From NCBI RefSeq assembly GCF_001427785.1, contig NZ_LMHM01000012.1, forward strand, positions 359,783 to 404,751: a DNA stretch of 44,969 nt. The letters are read 5' to 3'. The notes under the pieces were generated by a model. It ran no database searches. It saw only the letters and a program-made list of their open reading frames with translations, and was not told where the DNA came from. Both the position numbers and the translations under genes were made by a program. Positions 23,614 to 32,307 of the stretch are shown in pieces (within the stretch, counting starts at the first letter, position 1; every line of letters starts with the position of its first letter). Origin of the DNA: Lysobacter sp. Root690. Its GTDB lineage: Bacteria > Pseudomonadota > Gammaproteobacteria > Xanthomonadales > Xanthomonadaceae.

Positions 23614-24918
23614 TCACACCATCGACGGATTGCGCCGGGTCTGTTCGACCGCCTCTTGCTGCGCGCCGTTGCGCTGCGCTTGTTCGGCCTGCTGCACCGA
23701 TTGCTGCGAACTCACCGCCAGCGGTTGCCGCTGGGTTTCCAGATCGACCGAGGCGCGCAACGCCGCCGGATCGTTGGGTGACTGGCCCTGCACCGCGAAC
23801 AAGGTGCCGTTGTTACCGCGTGCGACGTGGTTGATCTCGTGCAGGCCTTGCGCGCCGGCGCTGGCGGTCAGGCTGGCGACGGCGCGATGGTCCAGGCCGG
23901 CGAGCGCCGGGCCGCCGCGATCGATCGCCGCATAGGTCTGGCCCAGCAGCGGGCTGTCGCTGATCAGCGGCGCACCCTGCACGTGACCGTTGTGCGAGAA
24001 CAGGTCGTTCCAACCCTCGCGCACGCGGCGGATGCCGTCCTGCACGCCCTGCGAAGCGCCGGTGATGCCGGCGCGCGCGGCGCCGATGTCGCCGCGAAAC
24101 TTGTCGATCATCGGATCGAACTGCTGGGCGCGGTCGAGATTGGCCTGGGTCATCAGCGGCGGCGTGCCCGGGCCGCCGGCGAACGGCGCGATGTCGTGCG
24201 CGGCCAGGCCGCGACTGGCGACCACGCCGACCGGGTTGCGCAGATCGCCGCCGATGAAATCCGGCCAGAACGATTGCCTGCGGTTGTTCGCATAGCCGGC
24301 ATCGCGCAGCGCGTCGACGTCTTCCTGCGTCGCATACACTTTGGTCTGACCATATTGCGGGCTGGCCGAGCTGACCGTGTCGCTGGCGCGTACGTGATTG
24401 ATCATGCGGTCGTTGTCGCCGGCCGGGATGCCCATGTTCAGGCCGGCCGCGCCGTACGAGTTGAAGGTCTCGCCGTGCACGCCCTCGGCCTGGAACCGGT
24501 GCGCGGAAATCTGCGCCAGGGTGCCGCCGAGCGAATGGCCGGTGACCGCGACCGGCGGCTGCGGGCGGCCGGTGCGTTCGCCTTGCTCGCGCGCGATGTC
24601 GATCGCGCGCTGGGTCAGCGCGATCGCGTCGGGCGCCTGATTGTTGGCGCCGTTGATCACCATGCCGCCGTCGGTGCGAATCACGTCGCGGACGAATTCG
24701 CCGACCCCGTTGCTCGGCTCGGTGCCACGATGGGCAACGATAATCTCGCCCGAATCCACGCGTTGGTAGACCGTGCCCTGATAGCCGTTCTCGCGATTGT
24801 TGGCGGTGGCGAGCACGCGATAGTCGACGCCGTTGACCGGGAAGGACACCGTGGGATCGGCGCGGCGATCGTTGTAGGCGTCCTGGCTGAGCGCTGCATA
24901 GTCCTGGCTGCTGGGCAT
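23614..24918 (-). CDS. Lipase-fold effector with C-terminal XVIPCD tag (X-Tfe)
   Basis: 434 residues. The N-terminal half is a class-3-lipase-like alpha/beta hydrolase: IIVAHRGTEPSNG (59-71) is the oxyanion strand, S129 in VTGHSLGGTLAQ the nucleophile, D180 (RASDTVS) and H241 (LAAHDIAP) the likely acid and base. The C-terminal 110 residues match the XVIPCD recruitment domain: SPLLGQTYAAI, LAGLDHRAVASL, GLHEINHV (358-365), LFAVQGQSPNDPAALRASVD (373-392), then the Gln-rich tail. XVIPCD directs antibacterial effectors to the VirD4 coupling protein of the Xanthomonadales bacteria-killing type IV secretion system. No signal peptide, as expected. Its ATG overlaps the stop of the upstream periplasmic protein by one base, so immunity and toxin are translationally coupled. 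Predicted phospholipase acting in the victim's periplasm; lipid specificity unknown. Confidence 0.88.
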   Translation of the reverse strand: MPSSQDYAALSQDAYNDRRADPTVSFPVNGVDYRVLATANNRENGYQGTVYQRVDSGEIIVAHRGTEPSNGVGEFVRDVIRTDGGMVINGANNQAPDAIALTQRAIDIAREQGERTGRPQPPVAVTGHSLGGTLAQISAHRFQAEGVHGETFNSYGAAGLNMGIPAGDNDRMINHVRASDTVSSASPQYGQTKVYATQEDVDALRDAGYANNRRQSFWPDFIGGDLRNPVGVVASRGLAAHDIAPFAGGPGTPPLMTQANLDRAQQFDPMIDKFRGDIGAARAGITGASQGVQDGIRRVREGWNDLFSHNGHVQGAPLISDSPLLGQTYAAIDRGGPALAGLDHRAVASLTASAGAQGLHEINHVARGNNGTLFAVQGQSPNDPAALRASVDLETQRQPLAVSSQQSVQQAEQAQRNGAQQEAVEQTRRNPSMV

Positions 24919-25568
24919 CACGGCACTTCCTTGTGGGCGTTCAGTACCAAGGTGAACTGCGGACCGGCGCTGGCCTGATAGAAATCGGCCGCGGTTTCGC
25001 CGTACACGTAATCCATCGAGCGCGGTTTCTGCGCGAGGTCGCGCGCCAGGTAGTACTGGACCGTTTCGCCGCCCGCGATCAATCGGTCGGCCTTGAGGCC
25101 GCCGACGAAATGCGTGCTGGGCGAATGGAAATGCACCGTCGCCGTGGTCAGTTCCCAGCGGCATACTCCGAGCCCGTAATAGTCTTCGTCGAGCAGCGCG
25201 TCGACATGCACGATCGCGACATAGCGGCCGTCGTCGTCGCGCTTGAGGTTCAGCGGCAGGCTGTGGCGCGGCGCCAGGCGCACGCCGCCGATCGCCTTGC
25301 CGTAATCGACCGGCACGCATTCGACATTGGCGACCTGGAAGTCGGCGGTGGCGGTGACCTGAGTCAGCGCCTGCGGCAGATCGTCGAAATGAAAACTCAG
25401 GACATGGCCGTCGCGCGCATGTGGGTTGAGTTTGACCACCGGCGCGGCGACCGGCGTGGGTGCGGTGAACAGGCTGGGCGCCTGCGGTGGGTTCGCGCTC
25501 GCGGCGCTGTGCATACTCATGATGGCGATCATCCCTAATGCGGCAGACAGGCGGCTATGAGCTTCCAT
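24918..25568 (-). CDS. Periplasmic protein, probable immunity partner (X-Tfi)
   Basis: 216 residues with an N-terminal signal peptide (hydrophobic stretch through MHSAASA, about residue 25). The mature part is beta-rich with two Cys (VECVPVD and GVCRWEL) and ends LVLNAHKEVP. It shares no obvious family that I recognise. Function is inferred from position: it is directly upstream of the XVIPCD lipase gene with a TGATG stop/start overlap, and immunity proteins of this effector class are periplasmic proteins encoded next to the toxin. The Shine-Dalgarno at the chosen ATG is weak; an internal start at residue 13 (MIAIMSMHS) would still leave a signal peptide. Confidence 0.78.
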   Translation of the reverse strand: MEAHSRLSAALGMIAIMSMHSAASANPPQAPSLFTAPTPVAAPVVKLNPHARDGHVLSFHFDDLPQALTQVTATADFQVANVECVPVDYGKAIGGVRLAPRHSLPLNLKRDDDGRYVAIVHVDALLDEDYYGLGVCRWELTTATVHFHSPSTHFVGGLKADRLIAGGETVQYYLARDLAQKPRSMDYVYGETAADFYQASAGPQFTLVLNAHKEVP

Positions 25569-25965
25569 TCACTTGACCCGTGGTCAGGCTGAAACCAGCC
25601 TGGGCCAGGCCTGGCGGCGTGTCAAACGCGGCCGGGGAGTGACTGATCCATAAGGTTGTTGCGATGCGGCAGCGACCGACGAGAGGTAGGATCCGGCGTT
25701 CGCGGGCTTGCATCGCCCGGTGATCATGGGTCGATCGTAAAGGCTGGTCGTGTCGGTCGATGGCGCCGGGCGAGCCTGCGTATTTGCATTGCGAGTCGGC
25801 TTCGCGCCGCGTCGTCGCCAGTCCGCCAGCGGCGCCGATCTGCAACCCGCATGCAACACTTGTGACATACCGTGCCGCGACGCGGAAGCATCCGCGACCG
25901 GTCGCCGGCCTTGCGCCCGCCGCGCGCCATTGCACTCCAGGCATTCCCCCAAAGGATCACCCACG
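25569..25965. other. 397-bp divergent intergenic region
   Basis: No gene seen. It should hold promoters for the immunity/effector pair (minus) and the TonB receptor (plus). A lone TGTGA at 25861-25865 resembles half of a CRP/Clp site, but the second half is missing. No Fur-box-like palindrome was found by eye. Confidence 0.45.
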
Positions 25966-28326
25966 ATGTCCCTGTACCCCGAAGCCCGCCTGCCCATGCG
26001 CGGCGGCGTCGCCGTTTCCCGTCGTCCGCTCGCCATGACCGCGCTGGCCCGCGCCTGCGGCGCCTTGCTGCTGGTTTCGGCCGCCACCGCCGCGTCGGCC
26101 CAGGACGCACCGCAAGCGGCCGCGACCACGCAATCGGCCACATCGCTCGACGCGGTCACCGTGACCGCCGAGCGCCGCGAGCAGAACCTGCAGGACGTGC
26201 CGGTCTCGGTCGGGGTGATGCAGGGCGACGCGATGCGCGCGCTGACCGCCGGCGGCGACGACACCTTGCTGGCGCTGTCCGGCCGGGTCCCCAGCCTGTA
26301 CGCGGAAACCACCACCGGCCGCATCTTCCCGCGCTTCTACATCCGCGGCCTGGGCAATATCGACTTCTATCTCGGCGCTTCGCAGCCGGTGTCGATCATC
26401 CAGGACGACGTGGTGCTCGAGCACGTGGTGCTCAAATCCAATCCGGTGTTCGACACCGATCAGGTCGAAGTGCTGCGCGGCCCGCAGGGCTCGCTGTTCG
26501 GCCGCAATACCACCGCCGGCATCATCAAGTTCGACAGCATCAAGCCGAGCCAGGATTTCAGCGGTCGCGTGCAGGCCAGCGTCGGCAGCTACAACACCGT
26601 GTCGATCGACGGCGGCATCGGCGGCCCGATCAACGACGTGCTGTCGTTCCGCGTGTCCACGTTGTATCAGCACCGCGACGACTGGGTCGACAACACCTTC
26701 GCCGGCGCCAGCGCCGACGGCACGGTCACGCCGAAGAACGACGCGATGGGCGGTTTCGACGACCGCAACCTGCGCGTGCAGCTGCTGCTGGAACCCAGCG
26801 AGAATTTCTCGGTCCTGGCTTCGGCGCATGCGCGCGATTATTCGGGCACCTCGACGCTGTTCCTGCGCAACGCCATCGTCAAGGGCTCCAACGAGGTCGA
26901 TGTGCCGCGCGACCAGGTCGCCTATGACGAAGCCGGCAACAACCCGCAGGCGTACAAGACCTATGGCGGCTCGATCAAGGCGAGCTACAACTTCGGCGAA
27001 ACCTCGCTGACCTCGATCAGTGCCTACGAAACAACGTCGGGTTACAGCCGCGGCGACACCGACGGCGGCGCCGCGGCGAACTACCCGGTGCGCGGCGTGC
27101 CGAACGGCTTCGGCCAGTCGATGGGGCAGATCCGTGATCTGGATCAATTCACCCAGGAATTCCGTCTGGCCAGCGAAACCGACGACGCGCTGCAGTGGCA
27201 GGTCGGCGCGTTCTACTTCGACGGCCGCGACGTCACCGATTTCTATCAGCGCGCGTGGTTCCTAAACGGCCCGGCGCGCAATCCCAACAACTGGGTGCGC
27301 CTGCGCAACTTCAACACCTCGTGGGCCGCGTTCGGCCAGCTCAGCTACAAGGTCAGCGACGCGCTGACCCTGACCGCCGGCCTGCGCCAGACCCGCGACA
27401 CCAAGGAAACCCGTCTGCTCAAGACCGCCGACACCGTCGCCGGCGTGTCGACCTACACCGGCCGCCGCGACGTGCGCATGTCCGATACCCAGCCCAGCTG
27501 GGACCTGAGCGCGATGTACGAGATCAACCCGAACCTCAGCGTCTACGCCAAGGTCGCGCGCGGCTTCCGCGGGCCAACCATCCAGGGCCGCTCGGCGGTG
27601 TTCAACGCCGACTTCACCACCGCCGATTCGGAAACCATCCTGTCATGGGAAGCGGGCATCAAGAGCAGTCTGTTCGACAACCGCCTGCGCTTGAATGCCA
27701 CCGCGTTCACCTACACCGTCGACGACATCCAGCTCAACGGCAACGACTCCAACGGCAACGGCGTGCTGTTCAACGCCGACAAGGCCCGCGGCTACGGCAT
27801 CGAAGCCGACCTGGACTGGCGTCCGATCCCGAACCTGTCGCTGACCGCCGGTGTGAGCCTGCTGCACAGCGAAATCCAGGACAAGCGCGTGTACGCGCAG
27901 GTCTGCGCGCTCAACGGCGCGGTGGTGTGCACGGTCGAGGACCCGACCATCAAGGTCGGCGCCAACACCTTCGCCCAGATCGACGGCAACCCGCTGCCGA
28001 ACGCGCCCAAGTACAGCGTCAACCTGGGCGCGCGCTACGACATTCCGCTGAGCGACAGCGGCGCGTTGTTCGTCGCCACCGACTGGAACAAGCAGGGCTA
28101 CACCAGCTTCGTCCTGTACGACTCGAAGGAATTCAACGCCAGCGGCAATTTCGAGGGCGGCCTGAAGGTGGGTTACACCGGCGGCTACGGCGCTTATGAA
28201 GTCGCCCTGTTCGCGCGCAACATCACCAATGAGAAGAACCTCAAGGGCGTGATCGAGAACTACATGGCCGCGGTCTACAACGAGCCGCGCATCGTCGGGG
28301 TGTCGGTGAACGTCAACTGGCATTGA
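25966..28326 (+). CDS. TonB-dependent outer-membrane receptor
   Basis: 786 residues. AAGGA precedes the ATG. Signal peptide to ASA (residue 45), then a TonB-box-like DAVTVTA (61-67). The plug domain is clear: RREQNLQDVPVSVGVM, VPSLYAETTTGRIFPRFYIRGLG, QVEVLRGPQGSLFGRNTTAGII. The remaining 550 residues form the 22-strand barrel and end ARNITNEKNLKGVIENYMAA ... VSVNVNWH. There is no N-terminal extension for FecR-type signalling. Energised by TonB-ExbBD, it imports a siderophore, vitamin, sugar or plant/microbial metabolite; sequence does not say which. The neighbouring MFS exporter is convergent, with a terminator between, so it is not the same operon. Confidence 0.93.
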   Translation: MSLYPEARLPMRGGVAVSRRPLAMTALARACGALLLVSAATAASAQDAPQAAATTQSATSLDAVTVTAERREQNLQDVPVSVGVMQGDAMRALTAGGDDTLLALSGRVPSLYAETTTGRIFPRFYIRGLGNIDFYLGASQPVSIIQDDVVLEHVVLKSNPVFDTDQVEVLRGPQGSLFGRNTTAGIIKFDSIKPSQDFSGRVQASVGSYNTVSIDGGIGGPINDVLSFRVSTLYQHRDDWVDNTFAGASADGTVTPKNDAMGGFDDRNLRVQLLLEPSENFSVLASAHARDYSGTSTLFLRNAIVKGSNEVDVPRDQVAYDEAGNNPQAYKTYGGSIKASYNFGETSLTSISAYETTSGYSRGDTDGGAAANYPVRGVPNGFGQSMGQIRDLDQFTQEFRLASETDDALQWQVGAFYFDGRDVTDFYQRAWFLNGPARNPNNWVRLRNFNTSWAAFGQLSYKVSDALTLTAGLRQTRDTKETRLLKTADTVAGVSTYTGRRDVRMSDTQPSWDLSAMYEINPNLSVYAKVARGFRGPTIQGRSAVFNADFTTADSETILSWEAGIKSSLFDNRLRLNATAFTYTVDDIQLNGNDSNGNGVLFNADKARGYGIEADLDWRPIPNLSLTAGVSLLHSEIQDKRVYAQVCALNGAVVCTVEDPTIKVGANTFAQIDGNPLPNAPKYSVNLGARYDIPLSDSGALFVATDWNKQGYTSFVLYDSKEFNASGNFEGGLKVGYTGGYGAYEVALFARNITNEKNLKGVIENYMAAVYNEPRIVGVSVNVNWH

Positions 28327-28387
28327 TGCTGGCCGATAGTCGGCGGTCGCGATAAGGGCGGCCGTGCGATCTCAAACGTGAAAGCGG

Positions 28388-28417
28388 AAAGGCCGATGAC
28401 GGACTCATCGGCCTTTT
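28388..28417 (+). terminator. Rho-independent terminator after TonB receptor
   Basis: Perfect 12-bp arms (AAAGGCCGATGA 28388-28399; TCATCGGCCTTT 28405-28416) with loop CGGAC and T tail. The A-rich left side lets it work for the minus strand too. Confidence 0.92.
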
Positions 28418-28509
28418 CGGTGCTCGGATCGCTGCGAAGAAGGCCGTTGAACTTTGGCGCGGGCCCGGCTGCATCTGGACGACGCGAACGCGTCATCGGC
28501 AACGACCCG

Positions 28510-29754
28510 TCACGACTGCAACGCCGGCTGCAAGTCGCCGCCGGCCCGCGGCCGCCGTGCCGACGGAAACAGCATCGCGATCGCCGCCGCGGCCAGGCCC
28601 ATCGCCATCGAGCCGACATACAGCCAGGTGTAGCTGCCGTAGTGGTCGTACAACCAACCGCCGATCAACGGGCCGAGCGCCATGCCCAGGCTAGACAACA
28701 ACGTGGCCGCACCGAGCACGGTGCCGAGAATCGCGGGACTGAACGCATCGCGCGCGAGCGAGGCATACAACGGCATGGTGCCGCCGTAGGCCATGCCGAA
28801 CACGATCGCCACCGCGTAGAAACCGTCGAGCTGATTCACCGCCAGATAAGCCAGCGCCGCGAACGCCTGGATCAACAGTCCGGCCACCAGCACCGGCTTG
28901 GCGCCGAACCGATCGGCGAGCACGCCCAGCAGTAACCGACCGCCGAGCCCCGCCGCGCCTTCCATGCTGTAGATCGTGACCGCCGCGGTCACCGACAGAC
29001 CGCAACCGACCGCGTAGCTGACGGTATGGAAGATCGGCCCCGAATGCGCCGCGCAGCAGGCGAAGAACGCCGCCGCGAGCACGATGAACGGCCGCGAGCG
29101 CAGTGCCTGCGCGGCGCTCAGGGTATTGCTGCCGTTGTCGACGTCGGCCGCTCCGACCGACGCCGCCATCGGCGCGCCGCGCACGAACCACACCGCCGGC
29201 AAGGTCAGCGCCCACGCCAGCACGCCTACGATCAACAGACTGCTGCGCCAGCCGTATTCGCCGACCAGCCAGGCCACCAGCGGCGACAGGGTCATCGGCG
29301 CCACGCCCATGCCGGCCGACACCAGCGAGATCGCCAGGTTGCGTCGCCGGTCGAACGAGGCCGCGACCGCCGCGATCACCGGCGCGAAAAAACTGGCCGC
29401 CGCGGCGCCGAGCAACACGCCGTAGCTGAGCTGGAACTGCAGCAAGCTGCCGGCGCGGCTGGCCAGTACGCAGGCCAGGCCGAGCAGCACCGAGCCGGCC
29501 AGTACCACCACCCGCGGCCCGAACCGATCGCTGAGCACGCCCCAGCCGAAGCCGGCGAAGCCCATGCTCAGAAACGCCAGGGTCATCGCGCTGGACAGTC
29601 CGGCGCGCGACCACCCGGTCGCCGTGCTCATCGGTTGCAGCAGCACCGCCAGCGAGAACACCGCGCCGATGGCCACGCAGCCCATCAGCGCGCCGGCGGC
29701 GACCAGAGCCCAGTTGCGGTCCAGGGTGGGGGAGGAGGCGGTCGTGTCGTTCAT
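28510..29754 (-). CDS. MFS transporter
   Basis: 414 residues with 12 predicted transmembrane helices in two six-helix halves. The MFS motif A appears between helices 2 and 3 (GWGVLSDRFGPRVVV) and again in the second half (LLGVLADRFGAKPVLV). The overall pattern (GAVFSLAVLLQPMSTATGWSRAGLS near the start) resembles the oxalate/formate antiporter-like (monocarboxylate) MFS subgroup. A shorter start at 29754 was chosen because the upstream extension is Arg/Pro-rich and hydrophilic. Substrate unknown; its neighbour is the convergent TonB receptor. Confidence 0.9.
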   Translation of the reverse strand: MNDTTASSPTLDRNWALVAAGALMGCVAIGAVFSLAVLLQPMSTATGWSRAGLSSAMTLAFLSMGFAGFGWGVLSDRFGPRVVVLAGSVLLGLACVLASRAGSLLQFQLSYGVLLGAAAASFFAPVIAAVAASFDRRRNLAISLVSAGMGVAPMTLSPLVAWLVGEYGWRSSLLIVGVLAWALTLPAVWFVRGAPMAASVGAADVDNGSNTLSAAQALRSRPFIVLAAAFFACCAAHSGPIFHTVSYAVGCGLSVTAAVTIYSMEGAAGLGGRLLLGVLADRFGAKPVLVAGLLIQAFAALAYLAVNQLDGFYAVAIVFGMAYGGTMPLYASLARDAFSPAILGTVLGAATLLSSLGMALGPLIGGWLYDHYGSYTWLYVGSMAMGLAAAAIAMLFPSARRPRAGGDLQPALQS

Positions 29755-30069
29755 GAGGCGCGGCCCGTGGGGTGCTCTCTGATACGACGAAGCAGGCCAC
29801 CGCGGATCGACAAACCTTCGCGCCGGGCCCAATACCCGCGGTCCTGCGCAGCGATGGGAGCTTTACCGGGCCGGCGCCGCGAACCGGGCGGACATCGAGG
29901 TCCCGCACGCTCTCCAACCCGGCCCCCGCGGATTTGTATCGCAATGTATCCGCCGCCGCGACAGCCACCTTTGCAGACAAATCCCTGGGTCGGCTGACAC
30001 CGGGGCGATACCCCGCGACCTTGAAATGGCGTCACCGGAACGCATGGTCCGCCTCTTCAAGGAATCCCG
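29755..30069. other. 315-bp divergent intergenic region
   Basis: No gene seen. It separates the MFS gene (minus) from the start of the copper-RiPP operon (plus) and holds the TGTATC direct repeat described at 29935-29950. No confident sigma70 -35/-10 pair could be assigned. Confidence 0.5.
29935..29950 (+). promoter_or_regulatory. TGTATC direct repeat, candidate OmpR-type regulator site
   Basis: TGTATC-GCAA-TGTATC: two identical hexamers spaced 10 bp centre to centre, about 120 bases upstream of the first gene of the operon. OmpR-family regulators bind tandem half-sites one helical turn apart, and this operon ends with an OmpR-type regulator gene. Autoregulation is inference. Confidence 0.45.
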
Positions 30070-30744
30070 ATGTCTGTCGCCTCAACCCCCGCAGCGCCCC
30101 TGATGTCCCGCGTCGACGGCGTCGCGCCGTGGCTCGCCCCGCTCGGTCTGCGCGTCCTGCTGGCCTGGGAATTCTTCGAAGCCGGCCGCGAGAAGCTGCA
30201 GGGCGACAACTGGTTCGCCGACCTCGGCGACAAGTTTCCGCTGCCGTTCTCGCTGCTCGGTGCCGATCTCAACTGGACCCTGGCGACGTGGACGGAACTG
30301 GCCGGGGCCGTGGCCCTGCTGCTCGGCCTGGGCACGCGCTACGTCGCCGCCGCGCTGTGGGTGCTGACGGTGGTCGCGATCTACGCGGTGCATTGGCCGT
30401 CGGACTGGTCGAGCCTGGCCGAGCTGTGGCAGGGCTATGCGATCAGCAACGAGGGCCACGGCAACTACAAGCTGCCGCTGATCTATCTGGCGATGCTGCT
30501 GCCGCTGATGCTCGGCGGCGGTGGTCGCCTGAGCCTGGACCGGCTGATTGCATCGCGCCGCGCGCCGATCGCCGCCGCATCGGCCGATGCGCGCGCCTGG
30601 GGCGTGGTGTTGCTCGGTATCGGCGCGACCGTGTCGCTGCTGCTGCCGTGGGTCGGCGCGACCCTCGCGTTCGCCGGCATCGCGCTGACGATCAAGCGGC
30701 GCGGCCGCGACGCCGTGAACCGATTGTCCTCCGCCGTCGCCTGA
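30070..30744 (+). CDS. DoxX-like membrane protein, HvfX type
   Basis: 224 residues with four to six hydrophobic helices. [29 protein letters not shown] (about 20-48) and the conserved second half ([23 protein letters not shown]) are DoxX family features. DoxX-like proteins recur in gene clusters encoding MNIO-modified copper-binding peptides, where they are thought to be membrane maturation or redox factors. AAGGAA precedes the ATG. It is first in the run leading to the EGKCG precursor gene, which starts 91 bases downstream. I rely on context for the specific role. Confidence 0.85.
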   Translation: MSVASTPAAPLMSRVDGVAPWLAPLGLRVLLAWEFFEAGREKLQGDNWFADLGDKFPLPFSLLGADLNWTLATWTELAGAVALLLGLGTRYVAAALWVLTVVAIYAVHWPSDWSSLAELWQGYAISNEGHGNYKLPLIYLAMLLPLMLGGGGRLSLDRLIASRRAPIAAASADARAWGVVLLGIGATVSLLLPWVGATLAFAGIALTIKRRGRDAVNRLSSAVA

Positions 30745-30835
30745 CCGCCCGGCGCTGCTTCCTCTCGTTTCGCCCACGCCGCATCCGCGGCGCCCACCTC
30801 AGCGCGGCTTCGCCGTGCGCCATCGGAGAATCACC

Positions 30836-31393
30836 ATGTCCGTCAACAACCCTCGTTCCGCTTCGCGTTCCACCACCGCCGGCATGCTTGGCGTCGCCCT
30901 GGCCGGTCTGGTCCTCGGCCAATCCGCCTTCGCCATGCAGCCGCTCGCCCAGGGCTACATGGTCGCCGCCAGCCACGCCGCCGGCGAAGGCAAGTGTGGC
31001 GAAGGCAAGTGCGGTGCCGACAAGGCCAAGGGCGCGAACGCCAAGACCGCCGGTAAGACCTCCGCCGGCAAGACCGCGGAAGGCAAGTGCGGCGAGGGTA
31101 AGTGCGGCGCCGACGCCAAGGCCGCGGGCAAGACCGCCGAAGGCAAATGCGGCGAAGGCAAGTGCGGCGACGCCTCGTTCGCCAAGACCGATCGCAGCGG
31201 CGACGGCCGGGTTTCGCGCGCCGAATTCCTCGCGGTCGCGCCGACCCGCGCCGCCGACTTCCCGAAGCTCGACGTCGACGGCGACGGTTTCATCTCCGAG
31301 AAGGAGGCCTACGACTACCTCAAGGCCACCTACGCGGCCAACGGCAAGCCGATGCCGGCCGGCCTGTTCGCGAAGTTCCCCGGCGGCCAGTAA
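30836..31393 (+). CDS. hvfA: EGKCG-repeat RiPP precursor fused to EF-hand pair (HvfA/bufferin-like)
   Basis: 185 residues. Signal peptide 1-33 (LVLGQSAFA). Residues 51-111 hold six EGKCG motifs in three back-to-back pairs (51-60, 82-91, 102-111) separated by Ala/Lys/Gly linkers, giving six Cys (54, 59, 85, 90, 105, 110). EGKCG is the Cys motif that HvfB/BufB MNIO enzymes convert to copper-binding heterocycles. The C-terminal part has two canonical 12-residue EF-hand loops, D119-x-S-x-D-G ... E130 and D146-x-D-x-D-G ... E157, both with complete Ca ligands. GGAGA precedes the ATG. The next gene is the MNIO. Known HvfA-type precursors are small low-complexity peptides; the EF-hand module is an addition that may add Ca sensing or act as a recognition domain. 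After export it would sequester copper in the periplasm. Confidence 0.88.
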   Translation: MSVNNPRSASRSTTAGMLGVALAGLVLGQSAFAMQPLAQGYMVAASHAAGEGKCGEGKCGADKAKGANAKTAGKTSAGKTAEGKCGEGKCGADAKAAGKTAEGKCGEGKCGDASFAKTDRSGDGRVSRAEFLAVAPTRAADFPKLDVDGDGFISEKEAYDYLKATYAANGKPMPAGLFAKFPGGQ

Positions 31394-31403
31394 GCGCATT
31401 CAC

Positions 31404-31431
31404 GCGCCCCTGCGCTTCGGCGCGGGGGCGC
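31404..31431 (+). promoter_or_regulatory. C(UUCG)G hairpin between precursor and MNIO genes
   Basis: Twelve-base arms (31404-31415, 31420-31431) with one G-U pair close on a C(TTCG)G tetraloop, one of the most stable RNA loops. There is no T run. It begins 10 bases after the precursor stop and ends 24 bases before the MNIO ATG. It may cap the precursor message and reduce read-through, giving more substrate than enzyme; this is inference. Confidence 0.6.
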
Positions 31432-31455
31432 CTTCGAACGATCAAGGGATCCAGC

Positions 31456-32307
31456 ATGCGCACTATTCCCTCACTGTCCGCCGGGCTCGGCCTGCGCCGC
31501 GGTCTGCTGCCGTCGCTGCGGGCGATGGACGACGCCGCGGTGGATTTCCTCGAAGTCGCGCCGGACAACTGGATCGGCGTCGGCGGCCAATTCGGCGACG
31601 CGCTGAGCGAATTGTCCGCGCGGTTCCCGCTGAGCTGTCACGGCCTGTCGCTGTCGCTGGGCGGCAGCGCGCCGCTCGACATGGACCTGCTGCGCGCCAC
31701 GCGCCAGTTCAATGATCGCCACGGCATTGGCCTGTACAGCGAACACCTGAGCTACTGCGCCGACGACGGCCATCTGTACGACCTGATGCCGATCCCGTTT
31801 ACCGACGAAGCGATCGGCCACGTTGCCGCGCGCATCCGTCAGGTGCAGGACGTGCTCGGTCGGCGCATCGCGGTGGAGAACGTGTCGTACTATGCCGCGC
31901 CGTACCAGGCGCTGGCCGAGATCGACTTCATCCGCGCCGTGCTCGACGAAGCCGATTGCGACCTGCTGCTCGACGTCAACAACCTCTACGTCAACGCGAT
32001 CAACCACGGCTACGACGCGCAGGCCTTCCTGGCCCGCCTGCCCGGCGAGCGCATCGCCTCGTACCACATCGCCGGTCACTTCGATGAAGCGGCCGACCTC
32101 AAGATCGACACCCACGGCGCGCCGGTCAAGGCCGATGTGTGGTCGCTGCTGGACGGCGCCTACCGCCGCTTCGGCGTGCGTCCGACCTTGCTCGAACGCG
32201 ATTTCAATTTCCCGCCGCTGCCCGAACTGCTGGCCGAAACCCAGCGCATCCGCGCGATGCAGACCGCGCACGTCGGCATCGCGCAACCGGAGCCGGCTCA
32301 TGCATGA
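31456..32307 (+). CDS. hvfB: DUF692/MNIO peptide-modifying iron oxidase (HvfB/BufB)
   Basis: 283 residues, a TIM-barrel multinuclear non-haem iron oxidative enzyme. Family signatures in order: [83 protein letters not shown] and [10 protein letters not shown]. The repeated His, Glu, Asp and Asn in these motifs are the iron ligands. Related enzymes convert Cys in EGKCG motifs to oxazolone/thioamide or thiooxazole groups. The substrate here is almost certainly the adjacent precursor. AAGGGA precedes the ATG, and the stop overlaps the start of the DUF2063 partner by eight bases. Cytoplasmic, acting before export of the precursor. Confidence 0.93.
   Translation: MRTIPSLSAGLGLRRGLLPSLRAMDDAAVDFLEVAPDNWIGVGGQFGDALSELSARFPLSCHGLSLSLGGSAPLDMDLLRATRQFNDRHGIGLYSEHLSYCADDGHLYDLMPIPFTDEAIGHVAARIRQVQDVLGRRIAVENVSYYAAPYQALAEIDFIRAVLDEADCDLLLDVNNLYVNAINHGYDAQAFLARLPGERIASYHIAGHFDEAADLKIDTHGAPVKADVWSLLDGAYRRFGVRPTLLERDFNFPPLPELLAETQRIRAMQTAHVGIAQPEPAHA

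Noticed and set aside
25861-25865. TGTGA half-site upstream of the TonB receptor as a Clp/CRP operator
   Set aside because: The second half (TCACA six bases later) is absent.
25957-27147. 396-codon minus-strand frame
   Set aside because: Antisense to the TonB receptor plug domain; composition typical of GC-shadow frames.
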